A stretch of DNA of 64,000 nucleotides from the NCBI GenBank assembly GCA_963931925.1, contig OZ007582.1, forward strand, positions 33,111,730-33,175,729, given 5' to 3'. Position numbers and translations under genes: made by a program. A model generated the notes under the pieces. That model saw nothing but the letters and a program-made list of their open reading frames with translations, was not told where the DNA came from and made no database searches. Positions 1 to 15,000 of this stretch are shown one piece after another. This stretch comes from Onchidella celtica. Its lineage: Eukaryota; Mollusca; Gastropoda; Systellommatophora; Onchidiidae. Within the stretch, counting starts at the first letter, position 1. Every line of letters begins with the position of its first letter.

Positions 1-3000
1 TCAGCTGCAAGTGTCCCCATCCCAGCCAGACCTATGGTGCCTATTGACTCACAGATCTCATCTCAGCTGGCTGCAGTGTCACGTTCCTTGGCCAACTTCA
101 AGCCACGTCTTGACCCAGATACCTCATATCCCGCAGCAGATGCTGTCAGGCCTTCCGAGACACTCTCGGCATTCACATTCTCATCATCTTTACCTTCATC
201 ATCGTCACCATCCACCGCTACATCGACAACAACAGTAGCCTTGTCAGGCAGTGATGTGAAAGTGACTGGATCAGAAAGAGAGACGATGACACAGAATAAC
301 ACGTCATCAACATCAGATCCTGAAACAATTAATGATAACAATATCGATAATGAAAAAGCTGAAACTATATCAGAACACAAGGCTGAAATTGGCCACCCCT
401 CTGAAAACATCAGTGATAGTGGGAGTGTACCAACTCTGCAAACAGAACAAAAGATCTCAGAACAAACAGCAAAACCTATTTCAGAAGCCGATGGGGGCGT
501 GGCCAATTCTTTAACAAACCTAATAGTAAGTAAGTCCGCCGATCAGACTCAATCGCCTATCCAATCAGCTGAACTTTCAAAATCTGTGGTACAAACACTG
601 GGCCCGCTAACATTGACGTCTTCACCTTCTTCATTAACAACGTCATCGACTGCATCTGCCAGTACAGCGGCTCAGACATCTGTTTCTAGTGCTAGTCCTA
701 CAGTCGCTGCATCTTCATTGCCTGGAGCTGTGGCAGCTTCTATGTCGACATTTACGTCATCAACGTCTGCAGCTTCAGCACCACCCAAAGTACAATCTAC
801 CATCATACCATCCTCTGTAACGTCATCTCAGCCCCTGCAGACATCATCACCAGGGTCCAAAACAGGGTCAGCAACAACAACAACAGCACCATTATCCCAG
901 CCTGTCACTACCGCTACTACGAACTCCACAGTCACTTCAGCTGACAGTGCCATGGAAACATCTGCCAACACAACATCAACCACAGCTGCCACTGCCAATA
1001 ACATTTTCCGAAGTGGAGGGATAGAATCTCGCCCAGTTGTCCCCCCCTTGCGTATTCGCATGGACAGCCAATCACAGCCTCAGGTATATGAAAGCAGTGC
1101 CCCACAGTACCACCGATCGTCTCCCGCTGAGTTTTCCAGTGCTCCCATGAGGACTAAAGCAGAAGGAGACCTCAAGCTGGTCCTTAGGAAGTCTTCAGAC
1201 GGAACTGCAGAACTTATTTCCGGGCCATCGTTCAGAGAGAAGGCTAAACGTACATCGTCGGTAGTAGATGCTGAATCTTCAATGCCAGCATCTCGGATGG
1301 ACTCGGACTACAAGCAAATAACCTCACAGTCGACACCTACGACTCCCTCCTCAGCCCCAGTCTCAGTGCTGCCATCATCTTCATCATCATCATCAGTAGC
1401 CCCTGTAGGCATGCACAGAACATTCACACCACCATCATCATCATCTATCTCCACCTACAACATGGACAACCTTCCACACTCAACTGCAGGAATCCCTGCA
1501 CCAGGTATACCTCAACCACCACATAATGTCCGAACTTTAGACCCGCCCCCTTCCACTCTGACACATTACCCAAATATCCCCGGAACTTCTGCAGCTTTTA
1601 TGTATTCACCGCTTCCAACAACAGCTACAGCTGCATCAGCACCTTCTCATCAAATGCCACCTGTACCACCACCTCACCCGGCTTCATCAGCAGCAATGTT
1701 GCGTATGTCAGCCCCAGCATCATCGGCTGCCACTTCCGGTTTCCCAGGTGCACCGACCACTGGACGACCAGAGGCATTTACAGCCAGACCAGGATCTGGC
1801 TTTTTCAAGAACATCGGCCAGACCAGGTCACCTGACACAGAAGTTAGTGTCAAATCCAGTGGTGGGAGTACAAAGAGCAGCGGAGATGGCACTAAAAGGG
1901 TAGGCACTTCATGAGCAGATGTAAAATAACATTTATAAGTCTAGGGAAGCATGGGGAACACTGTCTTATATCTTTTCAAAGGCTGCAGTTGGAACAGTTA
2001 AGGGGGGAAGAGGGAACACTGTGAAAGACAGTTTCATTTTGTTTATTTTGTAAATATTGGAGCTGGAACAAGGAGGGGGGGGGGGGGGGGAGGGGAGAGA
2101 GAAAAGTTTGGGCTGTCTTTTATTTTTTAGATTATTGTTATCATTATTACTGATTTTTTTTTTTTATTTTTTTTTTTCTTTTAATTCTTTGACCGTTAGC
2201 AACATGAAAATTGGATTTTTTGAAATCCCATAGTACATTGATCCATTCATTTCAATTATCTTAACCAATAGATGTTAATGTACATCGTGATAGTGATCTG
2301 TAATTCAATGAGATGTGGAATGTAGAAGTTTGAGCATTGAAGAATTCACTGCAGTGCTTTTTCAGTATTGAAGAGATTAATTGTAGATAAATCTCATGAG
2401 TTTTTGTCTTGGTATAGCGAGTTATTAAAATTTAGTTGATCCAAGTGTGTTGTCAATACCAAGGGTGACAGGATCTCAGAATTTAGCTGGGAAAGAGAAG
2501 TTGTATGAAATTATATAGCTATAGTTAGGGGACCGCAAACTATAACTGACCAGTGAACACAACTCCGTATTTTCTCTATGCGACTTTGTATTTAGACTAC
2601 AAGAACAGCCAACTTTCATGTACTATATCGTCGCTGTGTTGCAAGACTCCTGTAACTAATATAAATTTTATGGGAGAGCCGAAAAACTGATTTTCTTTGG
2701 CTTATTGCCGCCAGCAAATTCTAAAGACAATGGACTTGATTATTGCAATATTGTTACTTATAGGAATTGAGCCACGAGCTTTTGACACAAGGTGCGCCAT
2801 TGATTTTCAGACCCAAAGAATGAAAAAAATGATTTTGGCCAAAAATGTTAGTTACTTGAGTCTTGCAGCATAGTGACGATATCATCAGTCAGCTGTTGGA
2901 ACCTCGTTAAAATTAGCCTTTGACACCGTTGTTATGGGATCATAGCCTTAATTTCGAAGCCAAATAGAGAAGATACTGAGTTGAATTCACCGCTCAGCTA

Positions 3001-6000
3001 TGGCTGATAGATGACTACATTTGTTTGGACTGTTTTGCCATAAAGTACTAAGCGAATACAATAATGTCACTTTGTGACTTCTCCTGGTAAGGTCTGAAAA
3101 CTGAATTCTTCTTGGTGTGCAAATGTAAATCTTGGTGATATTTTCAGTTATAGTCAATTCACAACACATAAAGGTGGGAACAGATCTTTGGGGGGTGGGG
3201 GGTTGAAAAATAATGGCTGTTGCTGGCAGTTACAATTTGTTTTTATTGTATACTATTGTAAGTAAGTGTATAAACTGTAGTAGGCAGCAAGGAGTGGAGA
3301 GAATGAATGACTGTGCGTTTCTTTTTTTTTTTCCTAGTGTTGTCAAGGTTGTTTGCATGATTGTTCTGTATATTTTGAATTGGCCGTCAGGTGTAGCTAC
3401 AATAAACTTGAACTTGAACTCTATGTAAATTACGGCACTCTCCTAAAAACAGCCACATTGGCCAGTTTTAACGAGATTCCAATAGCTGACTGATGAAATG
3501 TTCTAAATATTTCTTTTCCCAAGGCAAGAATGTATTTCGTTGTAAAACAGTTCGACAGATTCATATTTTTGTAAGAATTTGTTTCAATTTAAAACATGTT
3601 GTCAAACTGGGTATATCGTATTTCTTTAGGTTATTAAATCTTATACCACCGACATTGAAGCATTGGAGAGACTTCAGTCGACGATCGATGCTGTAGCATC
3701 CGGGGAATCGAGCTTTGAACCTGATATTGACTCACCATCTTCAAGACCAGGAAGTCGAGACAGCCGCAGTGCATCTACGCCGATGTCGGCATCAGAGTCA
3801 TCAAACCCAGCCATGCCTATGACCCCTCAAGACGGAGCTAGTTTGGCTGAAAGGGGTTATTATGGTGCTCCAGGCAATCAGATGGGAATGGGGCAGTCCC
3901 CGCAACATCAACAGCAGCAGCAACAACATCACATGCAGCAACATCCTCATCAGATGAGTCGTGGTGTGGGTCAGCCACAGTTGCAGCAACAGCAGTTGCC
4001 GCCTCGACCACAAATGCCCCCTCAGCAGCAGCAACAACAACAAGGTAACTCCTACATGCCCCAGTCACAAGCAGGGTTCTCTCCCCATCAGCCGTTCCAT
4101 CCATCACGCATGACGCGGCCACCTCTTGACCTTTTGGCACAGGTGTCACAGTCAGCTCTGTCGTCAGCGGGCACAGCCATTCCCAGCTCCACCCACCCAA
4201 CGTCACAAGAACAGCGGTCCCCCTATATGCAGGAGAGGTCGCCATCGAGGTCGTCCGAGCACAGTCCAATGCATGGTTCTCCACATCAGCCTTATCCAGG
4301 TAACAAAAACTTACCTGTGGTTTAATGTATTTCATTGCTGCGATGTTCCAAGTTGGGGTCTTTTGTTTTGAAGGTTCTGGGGCATTTGGTGCATGTTCCA
4401 CTCTTCTTCTTGTGTTTTCATTCTTGTTAAATTATTTCTTTTTTGGTTCATGGTTGTTTGCTTAGCCCACAAAGGGCTGCGTTTGGACTGGCACCACAGG
4501 GATGTTCGTAGTTGGTGGGCACTTCTAGTAGGGTCCCATTCCGTCCTATCATTTTGCTACATTCTTTCTTATTGCCTTGCCTCTTCCTAGCACAATTTGA
4601 CCGTTATCGTTTCCATATAGTTTGTTCAAACTCTTAGTACAAGGAATAGTTGAGAGGTGATGGCGATGGGTATCTATCCAGAGTAGGAAACTTCTTTGGA
4701 AAAAAGTAGTAACACAATTCTCTGTAATTGAGGGACCTTCTTCTGTCCTATCATTCTGTCTGTTGTCTTGCTCCTTCCTGACACGATGTGACTGTAATCG
4801 TTTCGAAATGCAATTGCATTCTCTAAACCCAGACCCTTTGTAAATAAATAATTCAATAGAATCCGCTGGTCATGACATCAGTTTTTACCATGCACAGGAT
4901 GCTAGATTTTCTTTAATGATTACAATGAAGAACTTAATGAAAAATGATGCCTCATTATTATCTTTTCCAGGTATGATGGGACCTCGTGCTATGGGTTCTC
5001 CCGGTATGTCACCGAAGGCTGCACAAGGTCAAACATCCCAGGCATATATGCCTGGTAGTGGCCCAGGGCAGCAGCAGTTCATGCCTGGACCAGGGGCCCG
5101 ATTCCCTCAAAGGATGCACCATGACATGTCAGGGGCCCCAGGTTATGGCATGGGAGCCCACCCTTTGTCTCCAACCAGCCCAGGAATCCATCGCCAGAGA
5201 CCCCCTCACTTTGGGATGGCTGGAGAAATGGGTCGCATGCCTCACCCAAGAGGGATGCCTCACCCCCAGCACCGAAACATGCCGCCAGAAATGATGAGCC
5301 CAGAACATGGAATGCGGCCCAGAATGCCACACCAGTTCATGTCGCCATCACACCCAGGAATGTCGGAGATGCCGCCAACATCCCATGGCATGCCAATGAC
5401 GTCTCATGCCATGACGCCTTCCCCACATGGCATGCCACAGTCTCCACATGGAATGCAAACATCCCCTCATGGACTCCAAACAGCTCCGCATGGCATGCAG
5501 CAGACCTCTCCTCACAGTATGCAGCGGCCCCCAATGATGGGACCTCATCATCCCATGATGCAAGGAGGACCGCCAGCATCGTATCCTCAAACTTCTATGA
5601 GCGGAGGTGGAGGTCCACTTGCTTCGTTGGCTAATTTCCACCCTCCTGGCCACCCAGGTGTCAACACAACCATGGGCTCACCCATGCCAGGCCCCCATCA
5701 CCAGAGGCCCCCAATGTTCCCACAAATGATGGGGGATGCACGTATGGCAGCCAGGCTGAGAATGATGGCCAATCCTGGCGAAGGACCCCACATGACCCAA
5801 CAACATTTCCGGCACATGATGATGAGAGGTATGACACCTCCTGGCTCCCAACCAGGCTCCCAGATGTCATCGCCACAAATGTCACCACACATGTCACCGC
5901 AGATGCCACCTGGGATGCAAACCCAACCTTTACGACACCTTGACAATGTGCCAGATGAGAAAAACTTTATAACTTCTTTGCCATCAAGTAGTGGTGCCAT

Positions 6001-6063
6001 GGCTCTACCAGGACTCACTGGAGATGCCAGCATCACAGCTGGAGGAAAGCCCAAAGCACAGAG
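1..6063 (+). CDS. KMT2C/D: KMT2C/D exons 1-3: disordered Ser/Thr/Pro, polyQ and His-Met-Pro-rich region
   Basis: Exons 1-1899, 3630-4299 and 4971-6063 encode about 1220 low-complexity residues. The first is Ser/Thr/Ala-rich with a poly-Ser run around 1374-1400. The second has polyglutamine tracts coded by mixed CAG/CAA around 3908-4045. The third is rich in Met, Pro, His and Gly and contains a short peptide repeat around 5385-5525. Exon 2 begins with a more structured stretch ([16 protein letters not shown]). Such low-complexity linkers are usual between the HMG box and the C-terminal domains of MLL3/4 proteins and are probably used for condensate or cofactor contacts (inference). Exon 1 ends at a weaker donor (GTAGGC), and read-through meets a stop within five codons. 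The opposite-strand open frames here mirror the biased codons and are not genes. Confidence 0.9.
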
Positions 6064-9000
6064 GTGAGTACAAAACTATTTCAGTATATCACCAGCTTCC
6101 AAAGTGGATTTAGGTTCCATGAGTCAGGTTTTATACTTAAAAAGGTTCCAACAAAATTGCTGTGCTATGTGAAACATTTCTGAGATGCCAAAGAAATCAG
6201 GTGTTACTCATACCGCTCCTGGAAATCTTTGGTGCATTTTGGCAACCTTAATTCTTGTTCGTTGTATCTCCATTTTCTGAAAAGCTGAAGATATTTTAGT
6301 ATGTAGAAGAAGTATAACAAATGCACATTTTGGCACTTGTCTAAATGCATTGTGGCACTTATCAATCTGTTTCACAATTCTGATATATTCTAACTCCTTA
6401 TCATAGTACTAATCTAACAAATGTTAGATGTCAGATTTCTCAGTTGTGTCAAACATCGAGTTGGAACAAACAAGAATTAAGGTCGCGTATATTGTCACTG
6501 GGTTGCGCAAAATCATGACATTGCTAAAAAGGTTTCAATGTTCCAAAAGTCTTGGAAATGCTACAGTTTTTACATCCACAATCTCAGGCACAAACCACCC
6601 AGCCCTGAAATTTGCAATGTTGTTGTTTAGTTAAGGAAATTGAAGAGGATCTTCATTTGTCAGTATCATAGAATACAATAGTATACAAAAAATACCATTG
6701 TAATCAAATCATCTATATCAGTTTGATCGTTCCGTATTTAATCATTTGCTTTTCTTTTTCCTCCTGAAGAATTGACCAAGACCATCCAAATATTTACATT
6801 GCGATTGACAATGTAGTCACACCTTTTTTTGTCCTTATTTGATCGGTATTTTATATCAGACCCTCATCTACTCAACATTGTCTGTCTTTGTCTCAGACCT
6901 GTACTGTGTCTGATTTATGAGTTACTGTAAGGCAGGATGCACACGAGGTGATTTCGAGCGGCCAGACATTTGGATGTTGATAACACGACATTGAGTTTCA
7001 ATGAGATTCAAGTTATTGACTGGTGGGAGATCTCACTGATACGTGACCAGTTGGCTGATGAAAATGTGCTATTGGGCACAAGGTCGGAATGTTTCAGTGG
7101 TTAAGTTTTGTATCACTGTTCTTTTAATTGTTTTCTTTTTTTTTTTCTTGTTTCTACAGACCCTTTGGACCGGGCATGTTGCCAAGTGATCCAAGTGGCT
7201 TTATGGCCACTCATCAGCCTCACCATATGCAGGCCACTAGCGACTCCGGATCAGTTGTGTCTACTCCAAGTCTCACATCACCAATGTCTGACTCGGCCAT
7301 GAGTGTCACTGGTCAGGTCAAGCTTGAACCTGGTGAAGACTCCACATCAGCAGGTGAGATATTTAAATTGTACTCAGGGAGGACTTCAGAATGCATCTCT
7401 TGACCAGATTTTCTTACAGTGATGAAATCATTGGGTATTTTCCTTATTATTGTATGTGCATATTTGGCTTTTCAAGAAAATGAGGATTGAAAGTTTGAAG
7501 ACTTTATGTAAAATCAGGGCCAATATTACATCACCAGCACATATCTCAAAAAGTTTTAACTGATTGGAATGACATTTATTCATAATAAAATTAGGAGTGA
7601 GAGAACCACTTTCTAGGCAAAACCTCAAAATAGGCAAAATGTCACATACAACAGTGTGGCAAATATCCCTCAAAATATTCCAAACTTTGGGGGCATATTT
7701 TCAAGAGATTAAGACTGGAAGATCATTTTGGCCAACAGCCTTGGGCTAGGCCATGTGAAAGCAAGGTTTTCATTTGTGCGGTTTATGAATATATGGATGT
7801 TATCAAGATTCAATAAATTCAAAGATCAAAATGAGCACATACTAGTACAACTGTGACTCAACGATATTTACAGATGGTTCTATAACCCGTGATGACATGG
7901 ACGCAGACCAGAAGGCCACTCACAATGAACTCCTGAAACAGCTATTGGGGACAAATCAAGGTCGCCAGCTTGCAACCCCCGATGTGAGTCTGCATTCATT
8001 TCTTTTTTTTCTTTTTTTTTTAACTCTTCAACAACTATTTTATTGATTTTGAACAACAAAACAAAGGAGTTGTAACTCCTGGGAGTTTAAGTTTGGGTTT
8101 AATGGGGCATCGGCATGATAATAGCTACTTTGCACCTAACTCCTGGGAAAGTCAGACCACAGGAGATTGGGGGAGATAGAAGCCCTTCCATCCAACAAGT
8201 TGTTGATCATTCTACATATTGGCATGTCAGCAATTTTTCCCATTTTGCACAAGATTTTTTGAAGTTTTGGTGAGTGTGGGATTTCTTATTCACTGACGAG
8301 CTTGTGGCAAAAACTTGTTTCTACTTATACTTTCAAAAGTGTGAAAGACATCAACATGTCATCATGCAAGAATGTAGATCTTGCTATGAGCAGTGATAAG
8401 TTGGTTGTGATGCGAAACTAACAAAATCACCGATACACCAGTACATGAGACGGACAACGAGGTGATTTAGCCGTCCTCTTCTTTAAACCACGTGCAGGCC
8501 CATCCTTTTCATTGGGAGACTACTCAAATATTTTTGAAGTATTAGCAACAGTAATAATCCAGTCGGATACTTAGCTTGGCTTTCCTACTGTACAGGCTAT
8601 TTGGAGAAGACCACTTGTTTTAATCAGTATCGTAAATTACAAACCAAGGCATAAAGATGTTCATTTGGATTTTGTATTGTTATAGTTGACAGAATTTTAA
8701 CCTTTAACCCTCTTAGACCTGGGCTTCGGAGACTAACTGTACCCTCCACCTGGCCTTCTGAGCCTTCCTATAAGCTATTCTCGCTTTAGTGGGAACACGC
8801 CACAACAGGGTTAACTTTCAAAAATGTTAAAGTTACAACACAGGATAAACTTGAATCTAATAATTTTTCATATTTATGCCTACAGAGTGAAGACAGCCTG
8901 CCGTCCCTGACACCAGAGCAACAAAGGCAACTGGATATGATAGATTCCATGCCACTGTGCAAGGAGACTGAAATTTCCACACCAGAATGGGAAAGTAAGA

Positions 9001-12000
9001 CTCCTGAGGAGAAAGAGAAAATTTTGGGTAGGTTCATTTGATTCAAGAGATGGTGGTGATCTATGCCATTGTTTTCTGAAGTTCTCTGTATGTCAGGGCC
9101 CAAGGAATTCCTTCCTTAGATTAGTATGTTTATGCTGCCTTATTCTGATGTGGCATGGTTCATTGCAGTATGAAATTAGACTAAAAATTTGTCGTGCTCA
9201 ACGCAGTGTCATTTTGCATACAGTTGTTCAGTATTTGACAGATGCAGTAGTTGCAATGCATATTTTGAATAGGCATTTGAATCTTTACAGTAATTTACTT
9301 GTAATTATTTATTGGTACTGATTTAAATCAGTGAATTTGTTTGAAGAGCAGTCACTTGCATTGAGAGGTATATATTTCAGAAATGCGGAGACAGGAGTAT
9401 GAGCAGAAACGGCAGGAATATGAGGTGTCACGTAAAAATAAGCGCAAGACATTGGGTGGAGCAACAGCAGTGCCTACAACAGAGAAGAAGAAGCGGAAAG
9501 CCAAGGGGACAGAACTTGGTGTAGAGATCCCAAAAAAGAGAAGCAAGAAGTCAAAGGTGGGTGGTGCAAGAGTTTTTGCTTGTTTTGTCGCAAAGCCATA
9601 TTACAATCTGAAAACACCCAGTTGTCATTCATTTCCACTTTTTGGTCCCAGTATCTGGCGTGACATCTGGCATGAGTTTTCAAGGAAAACTCCAAGGAGC
9701 TCAAATCCATCCCCAGATTTAAAAATAATTAAAAAACCCATTTGTTTAAAAACTATTTTGATTGTTGATGAAATTTTCTGGGCCGTGTCTAGTAAATGGG
9801 ATGTGTGTTTGTATATGTGTGAATCTGATTGTGCGCATATATGTAGTTGTGTTTCTATGCATGTAAGAGTGAATTATTATTGTATTTTCTTCCCGTAAAG
9901 CACCTTGAGACATCAGGAAAAGTGCGCTAGGTGTACTTTATTATTATTATTACTATTTTATGATTTATCGGCATCATGTATGGACAAACACTGCTTTAAT
10001 GTTACAGTAAAAAAAAGTATGATCGGCTTATTGCGATAAGGTATCTGTATTTGTTCAGTAACATACTTGGGGTGAGAATACTTAGTTTGTAAATTCAGCG
10101 TTTCAATTGTTGAGGGTTTCAGTTATTGAGATGTTTGACACATTTTTTTTTTTCAGCTCAAGGAGAACCAACTGAAAGAGCTCGAGGCCCAAGCAGAGAC
10201 GTTTCTGCAGCAACTTCACAATATGCCACCCATACAGCTTCAAGAACCCATCATTGCTACATCCTTGTCTATCCTACCTGTGAAAGGAGCTTCAAATATG
10301 ACAGGTGGGCAATTGTTATAAAACTAACCTCTTTTCAAGTGACTTACTGGAGCAGTGATACTTTGGGATTTTTTCTGACATATTGGAGCAGTGATATCTT
10401 GGGATTTCAGACTTTCTGACATTTTAGAGCAGTGATATTTTTGGATTTTAGACTGTCTGACAAATAGGAGCAGTGATGTTTTGGGATTTTTAAGACTTTC
10501 TGACATGTAGGAGCAATGATATTTTGGGATTTGAAGGCTTTCTGACATATTGGAGAAATGGTATTTTGGGATTTTAGACTTTCTGACATATTGGAGCAAT
10601 GATTTTTGGGATTTTAAACTCTCTGACATATGCATAGGGACAGTAATCCTCATTCTCAGCATGGGTGTGTGCTATATCCAGTGTCCCTATTATGTAGATA
10701 AAGCTTCTCTGCTTTCTTGGCATCACAATATATTTTGTATTTCACACTGTCAGTGTCTCATTCCTCAGGTACGTCCACTCTGAAGGGCAGGTTCTGTAGT
10801 GCATATATTGATGGTATAGAAGACATGTATGGGAGTCTGTTATTCCCTCAGCCACCACCTGGCTTGAGACCTACTGTACCATCAGCTGAGGTCATAGCAC
10901 AGAGACAGCTAGCCAATGAAAACAAGATGCGTTTGCTGCAAGGTGAGGATAAAATGAGTCAAAAATAAAGAGTGCTGTAAATTCAAAGTTCAGACTTTCC
11001 AAAACTGTAGAGAATCATATTCACACACACACAAAAAATTTGCATCTTTTGTTTCGCAGTGAGATTTTTGACAGTTAAGATAAATTGATAACGAATGGTT
11101 TCAGCCTGAAAGCACTAAATATTTATGTAACTCCCATTAGACTGTATTTTTTTACAGACAAATGAGTAAACATTAAACGAAACGTATGGCAAATGCGCAC
11201 AGTGAAGTAAAAGTCTTTTCAGTTTCAGTCAATGTATGCTATTTTGGTTGGGCATTTGAAAACAGTGCACTGATCCTGCATTGTATGGGCCCTGAGGTGT
11301 TAAAATTGTTGAATATCTGTAAGCTTAACCTTCATATCTCTGACATTAATATAGTAGTTGTTTAACTCAGTTGTATTGAACATTTATTGGGCTTAGTATG
11401 AAATTCTCAATTGGTTAGTGGATGTAGTTAAACTGACCAGGGAGTTTGACATTGAAATGGTTTCTCATTCTCGTCTAGATCCTCTTCAGTTGATGAAGGT
11501 GAAAGATGGCAGTTTGGCTGGTGCCAGACCTGGTCCCCGCACCAGTCCGAGGCTGATCTTACCTCCTCAACCAAGAATCGAGATTAAATCGGAACAGCTG
11601 AGGTAACTTTACACATAAGTAGTTTTTTGGTTGTGACATATTTGTGAGCAGTTTTTCAGTATCACATTGAAATAGAAAAGACATTACAGTTGTAGTATCC
11701 TAAAGAGCAGTAATTTCAGTATATTCTTTGAAATAAAGTAAACATTTTAGTTGTTGTGAGCAGTATTGCAGTATCACATTGAAATAAAAAAGATATCACA
11801 GTTGTGATATCCTAATGAGCAGTAATTTCAGATTATTCTTTGAAATAAAATGAACATTTTGGTTGTGATACCCTCATAAGTATTATGCTAGCATATCGTT
11901 GACATGAAATAAACACTGCGGTAGTAGGTAAGTGTATGGGTTTACAAGTAAAGATAGTGGCAAAACTATTTCATAATCGTGGCTGGACCAATTTAAACAT

Positions 12001-15000
12001 GCATCGTAGCTTAATTTCGTTCTGAGGAAATGAAGTGTGAAATATTCTATGCAGGAAAGATGTTTAATTTGCAATCATCTATCTAGCAGGCTGAACAATT
12101 GAATTGTTGGGGTGAACATGCCTATTTTGTATATGCCAAGGATAATGATGAAATATTATAAAAACCACAGAAAAAAGGGGGTGAGGAGGTTGCATCAAGG
12201 CTTGAAGCAAAGTCAAACTATGGCAGAATGAAGAAGTTGTATGTAGCAAAGCCTCGCGTAAAGAAATAGTACCGAAACGATACAATAAAACGATAGGCAT
12301 GGCAGAGAGGGGAATTCTGACCTTTCATATTTTGTTACAGAAAAGAAGAAAGAGAAACGCCTGATACCATTGTGTGTTCCTCTTCACCGGAGTTTGGCTT
12401 TAATGACCAAGAACCAGAGTATCCAGGTCTGCGACCCATTGATCCAGCTGCCAGTAGCAGATCCACTCCAGATGAAAGTGCTTCACCTGTGGTACCTCTA
12501 GTCCATCCACTGCCAGTTAAGCCAGGTAAGAACATCATAGAAAAGTTGCTTCTATTTCAGTTTTTTTGCATGCAACATGTTAAGATCAAAGAGGAAAGTT
12601 GGCCAGAAAATCTGGCGCAGGTGAAAGTTTAACTGCTATCATCATGTCTGGCCAGTTGAGTCAATTCATAAATATTTCACAGAATCACTTAAATAATGGG
12701 CTTGTCACGATCACGTGCGTGAAGATGGTCACGACCACGTGTGTGATGAGTACCTAACTTATTTACCTTTCAAACCCAGCTTACAAGCCAAGCAAGCAGA
12801 CCAGCGATCAACGGACACATGGAGTGAGATTTAAATTAAACGATATTTAATTATAAATGCATGACAAAACTTATGTCAAAACATTAAACTCATGATAATC
12901 ACATACATAATCACAAAAACAGATATTTCAAATTTACTCTTGGGGATCATGGCTATTCTCTATTCCCCGTTTCACATCTAGATCTAATCCCTCTGTCCAT
13001 AAACTTAACTACGTATACTTAATAGTCTCTGTCAACAGCTGCCCTCCTCGTTGATGCAGTTTCACGTCTCCAGAGTTCACACGATCCTTTCTAGATCTCT
13101 AACTTCGACGATAAAAGGGGAAACAGACGCCCCTGGCTTCACACAAATAAGAACACACAGTTCACACCCGCCATCGTAGATTACTAGCTCCTTGAGGGGT
13201 TATCATCCCGTCCTCAGGACTCTTCAACTTCTGCAACCACACAGCACATCGACGGTTCACACCCGCCATCGCAAATCACGAGCTCCTGAAGGGTTCCCGT
13301 CCTATCATCAGGACTCCTCAACTTCTGGTCCCCATGGCATGACCTTCCACTTGTCGCCCGGACCGATAAATTCTTCTTATTGGGAAATAAATGTGAACAT
13401 CATGGATCCCTCACACACCTAACACTTCTGGTCCCCACTGGCACGACCTTCCACTTGTCGCCCGGACCGATAAATTCTGCGTCTTCCTTTAGGAATGAAT
13501 AACTTTGGGAACCACGTGTGTCGAGCTTTTCCTCTACTTATACTCCCGAGGTCTTTGCACACGCGACTAGTTTAAAACGAGTTGTGTGTATCTATTCACG
13601 CTCGTCAACAATGTTAAAAACCGTGTTTTCCCCTGCTAAGCTCACCCCCCTAGACTCGTGGCGCACAAGGCCACCGACCTTCCTCGTGATAGTAATCTTT
13701 CATGCTAGTCAACAACTTAAAAATTCCCCTTCTCCCCTACTAAGTTTACCCCCTCTATACTCGTGGCGTACAAGGTCATCAACCTTAATCGTGACAGGCT
13801 GTTGTCATAATATGCAACGCAAGCATTTTGTGCTAAGGGGGTATATGTATATGTGCCCTGTGCTTGTCCTCAACCCTATATCTTGTGGAATCCCCGCCCT
13901 TGCCCCCTACCTTTAAAGCCAAAAAACGGGGAAAACAAAAAGAAAATCTGAAAGAATAATTAATCAAGGCTACTGTTCGGAGTATTTCGGGAGAAGCTAT
14001 GGAGTCACAAAAGGCTCTAAAATACATACCCCTAGTGCTAAAAACTTGAGGGATGTACGTACTTGTAACAACATTCGAATAATATTTGCCAAGAAAAGCA
14101 CTGATATAATTATATTATTAATATCTTTACCAGGGACCTCATCCAACTTGGATCAACAGGCAGGGGAGGCTGGAATCAAGCAGGAGCTGGCATTAGCCAA
14201 ACATGACAGCGGTGACCTTGAACTCGGGGCCCTGGAGCCAGCAGGTCGAGACCTGACGGTCAACCTACCCAATCTGACCTCTGGTCTGGCTCAACCATTC
14301 CTGGACCCAGCCCTAGATCAGCAGGTAAGATGGGCACAGTGTTTCAACCAAGGATCTGTAACTGTAGCAGCATAATAATCCATAGCTTTTTATTTATATT
14401 CTGCCTCATGCAATTCATTATCTGCATGACAGACCAGTATATCACTTAAAATAGCATTTTCTGTTTTCTTTACATATATTTTGAGTTCTACATGCTTTTA
14501 CGTTCTTATCGTGAAAAGGGTTTGGCAAAATTCGAAGCTTTTTTTTTGTATGTATAAAAATACATTTGTCTGACTGGCATATTTTTACCCTGTCCATTCC
14601 TGGCCATGTGACATACTAATATTAATATATCATAAATGACTGTTCTGTGTGTAGCTCTCTTGAGTGGCATATGGAGTTTCTCAGCATGATGAACAACATA
14701 CATAGTCTCAAAGCTGTGGGTGTCAACTTAACTTATCGTCAAAAATTGAAGCAGTACACCAAGTTTCATAATTTTTTATCTCGTAGTCACAAAGTTTTAG
14801 GTCCTTACATTTTCATCCTCCAGCTCTATTGTAGTAAGATTCATTCTGTTCCTTCATTTGTGACTTCTTCCATCCACTCCACAGGTATCAGTGACATTGA
14901 CCTTGTCCACTGGAGCTGCCCAGGACATTGGAGCTGTCATCTCAGCCATTGCTGACCTGTTGAAGATTGCTGTCCCACCAACTTATGAAATCACGAGAAG

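Noticed and set aside
3801-5909. Leu-, Met- and Trp-rich open frames on the - strand
   Set aside because: They mirror the CAG/CAA and Met/Pro/His-biased codons of KMT2C/D exons 2 and 3 and have no domain character.
9383-9898. Exon 7 frame continuing 340 bp beyond the donor
   Set aside because: The donor AAG|GTGGGT joins in phase to the conserved exon 8; the extension has no family similarity.
10324-10662. Repetitive Ser/Lys/Ile-rich - strand protein
   Set aside because: It is simply the translation of the intronic minisatellite; the gene on the + strand and the unit structure explain it.
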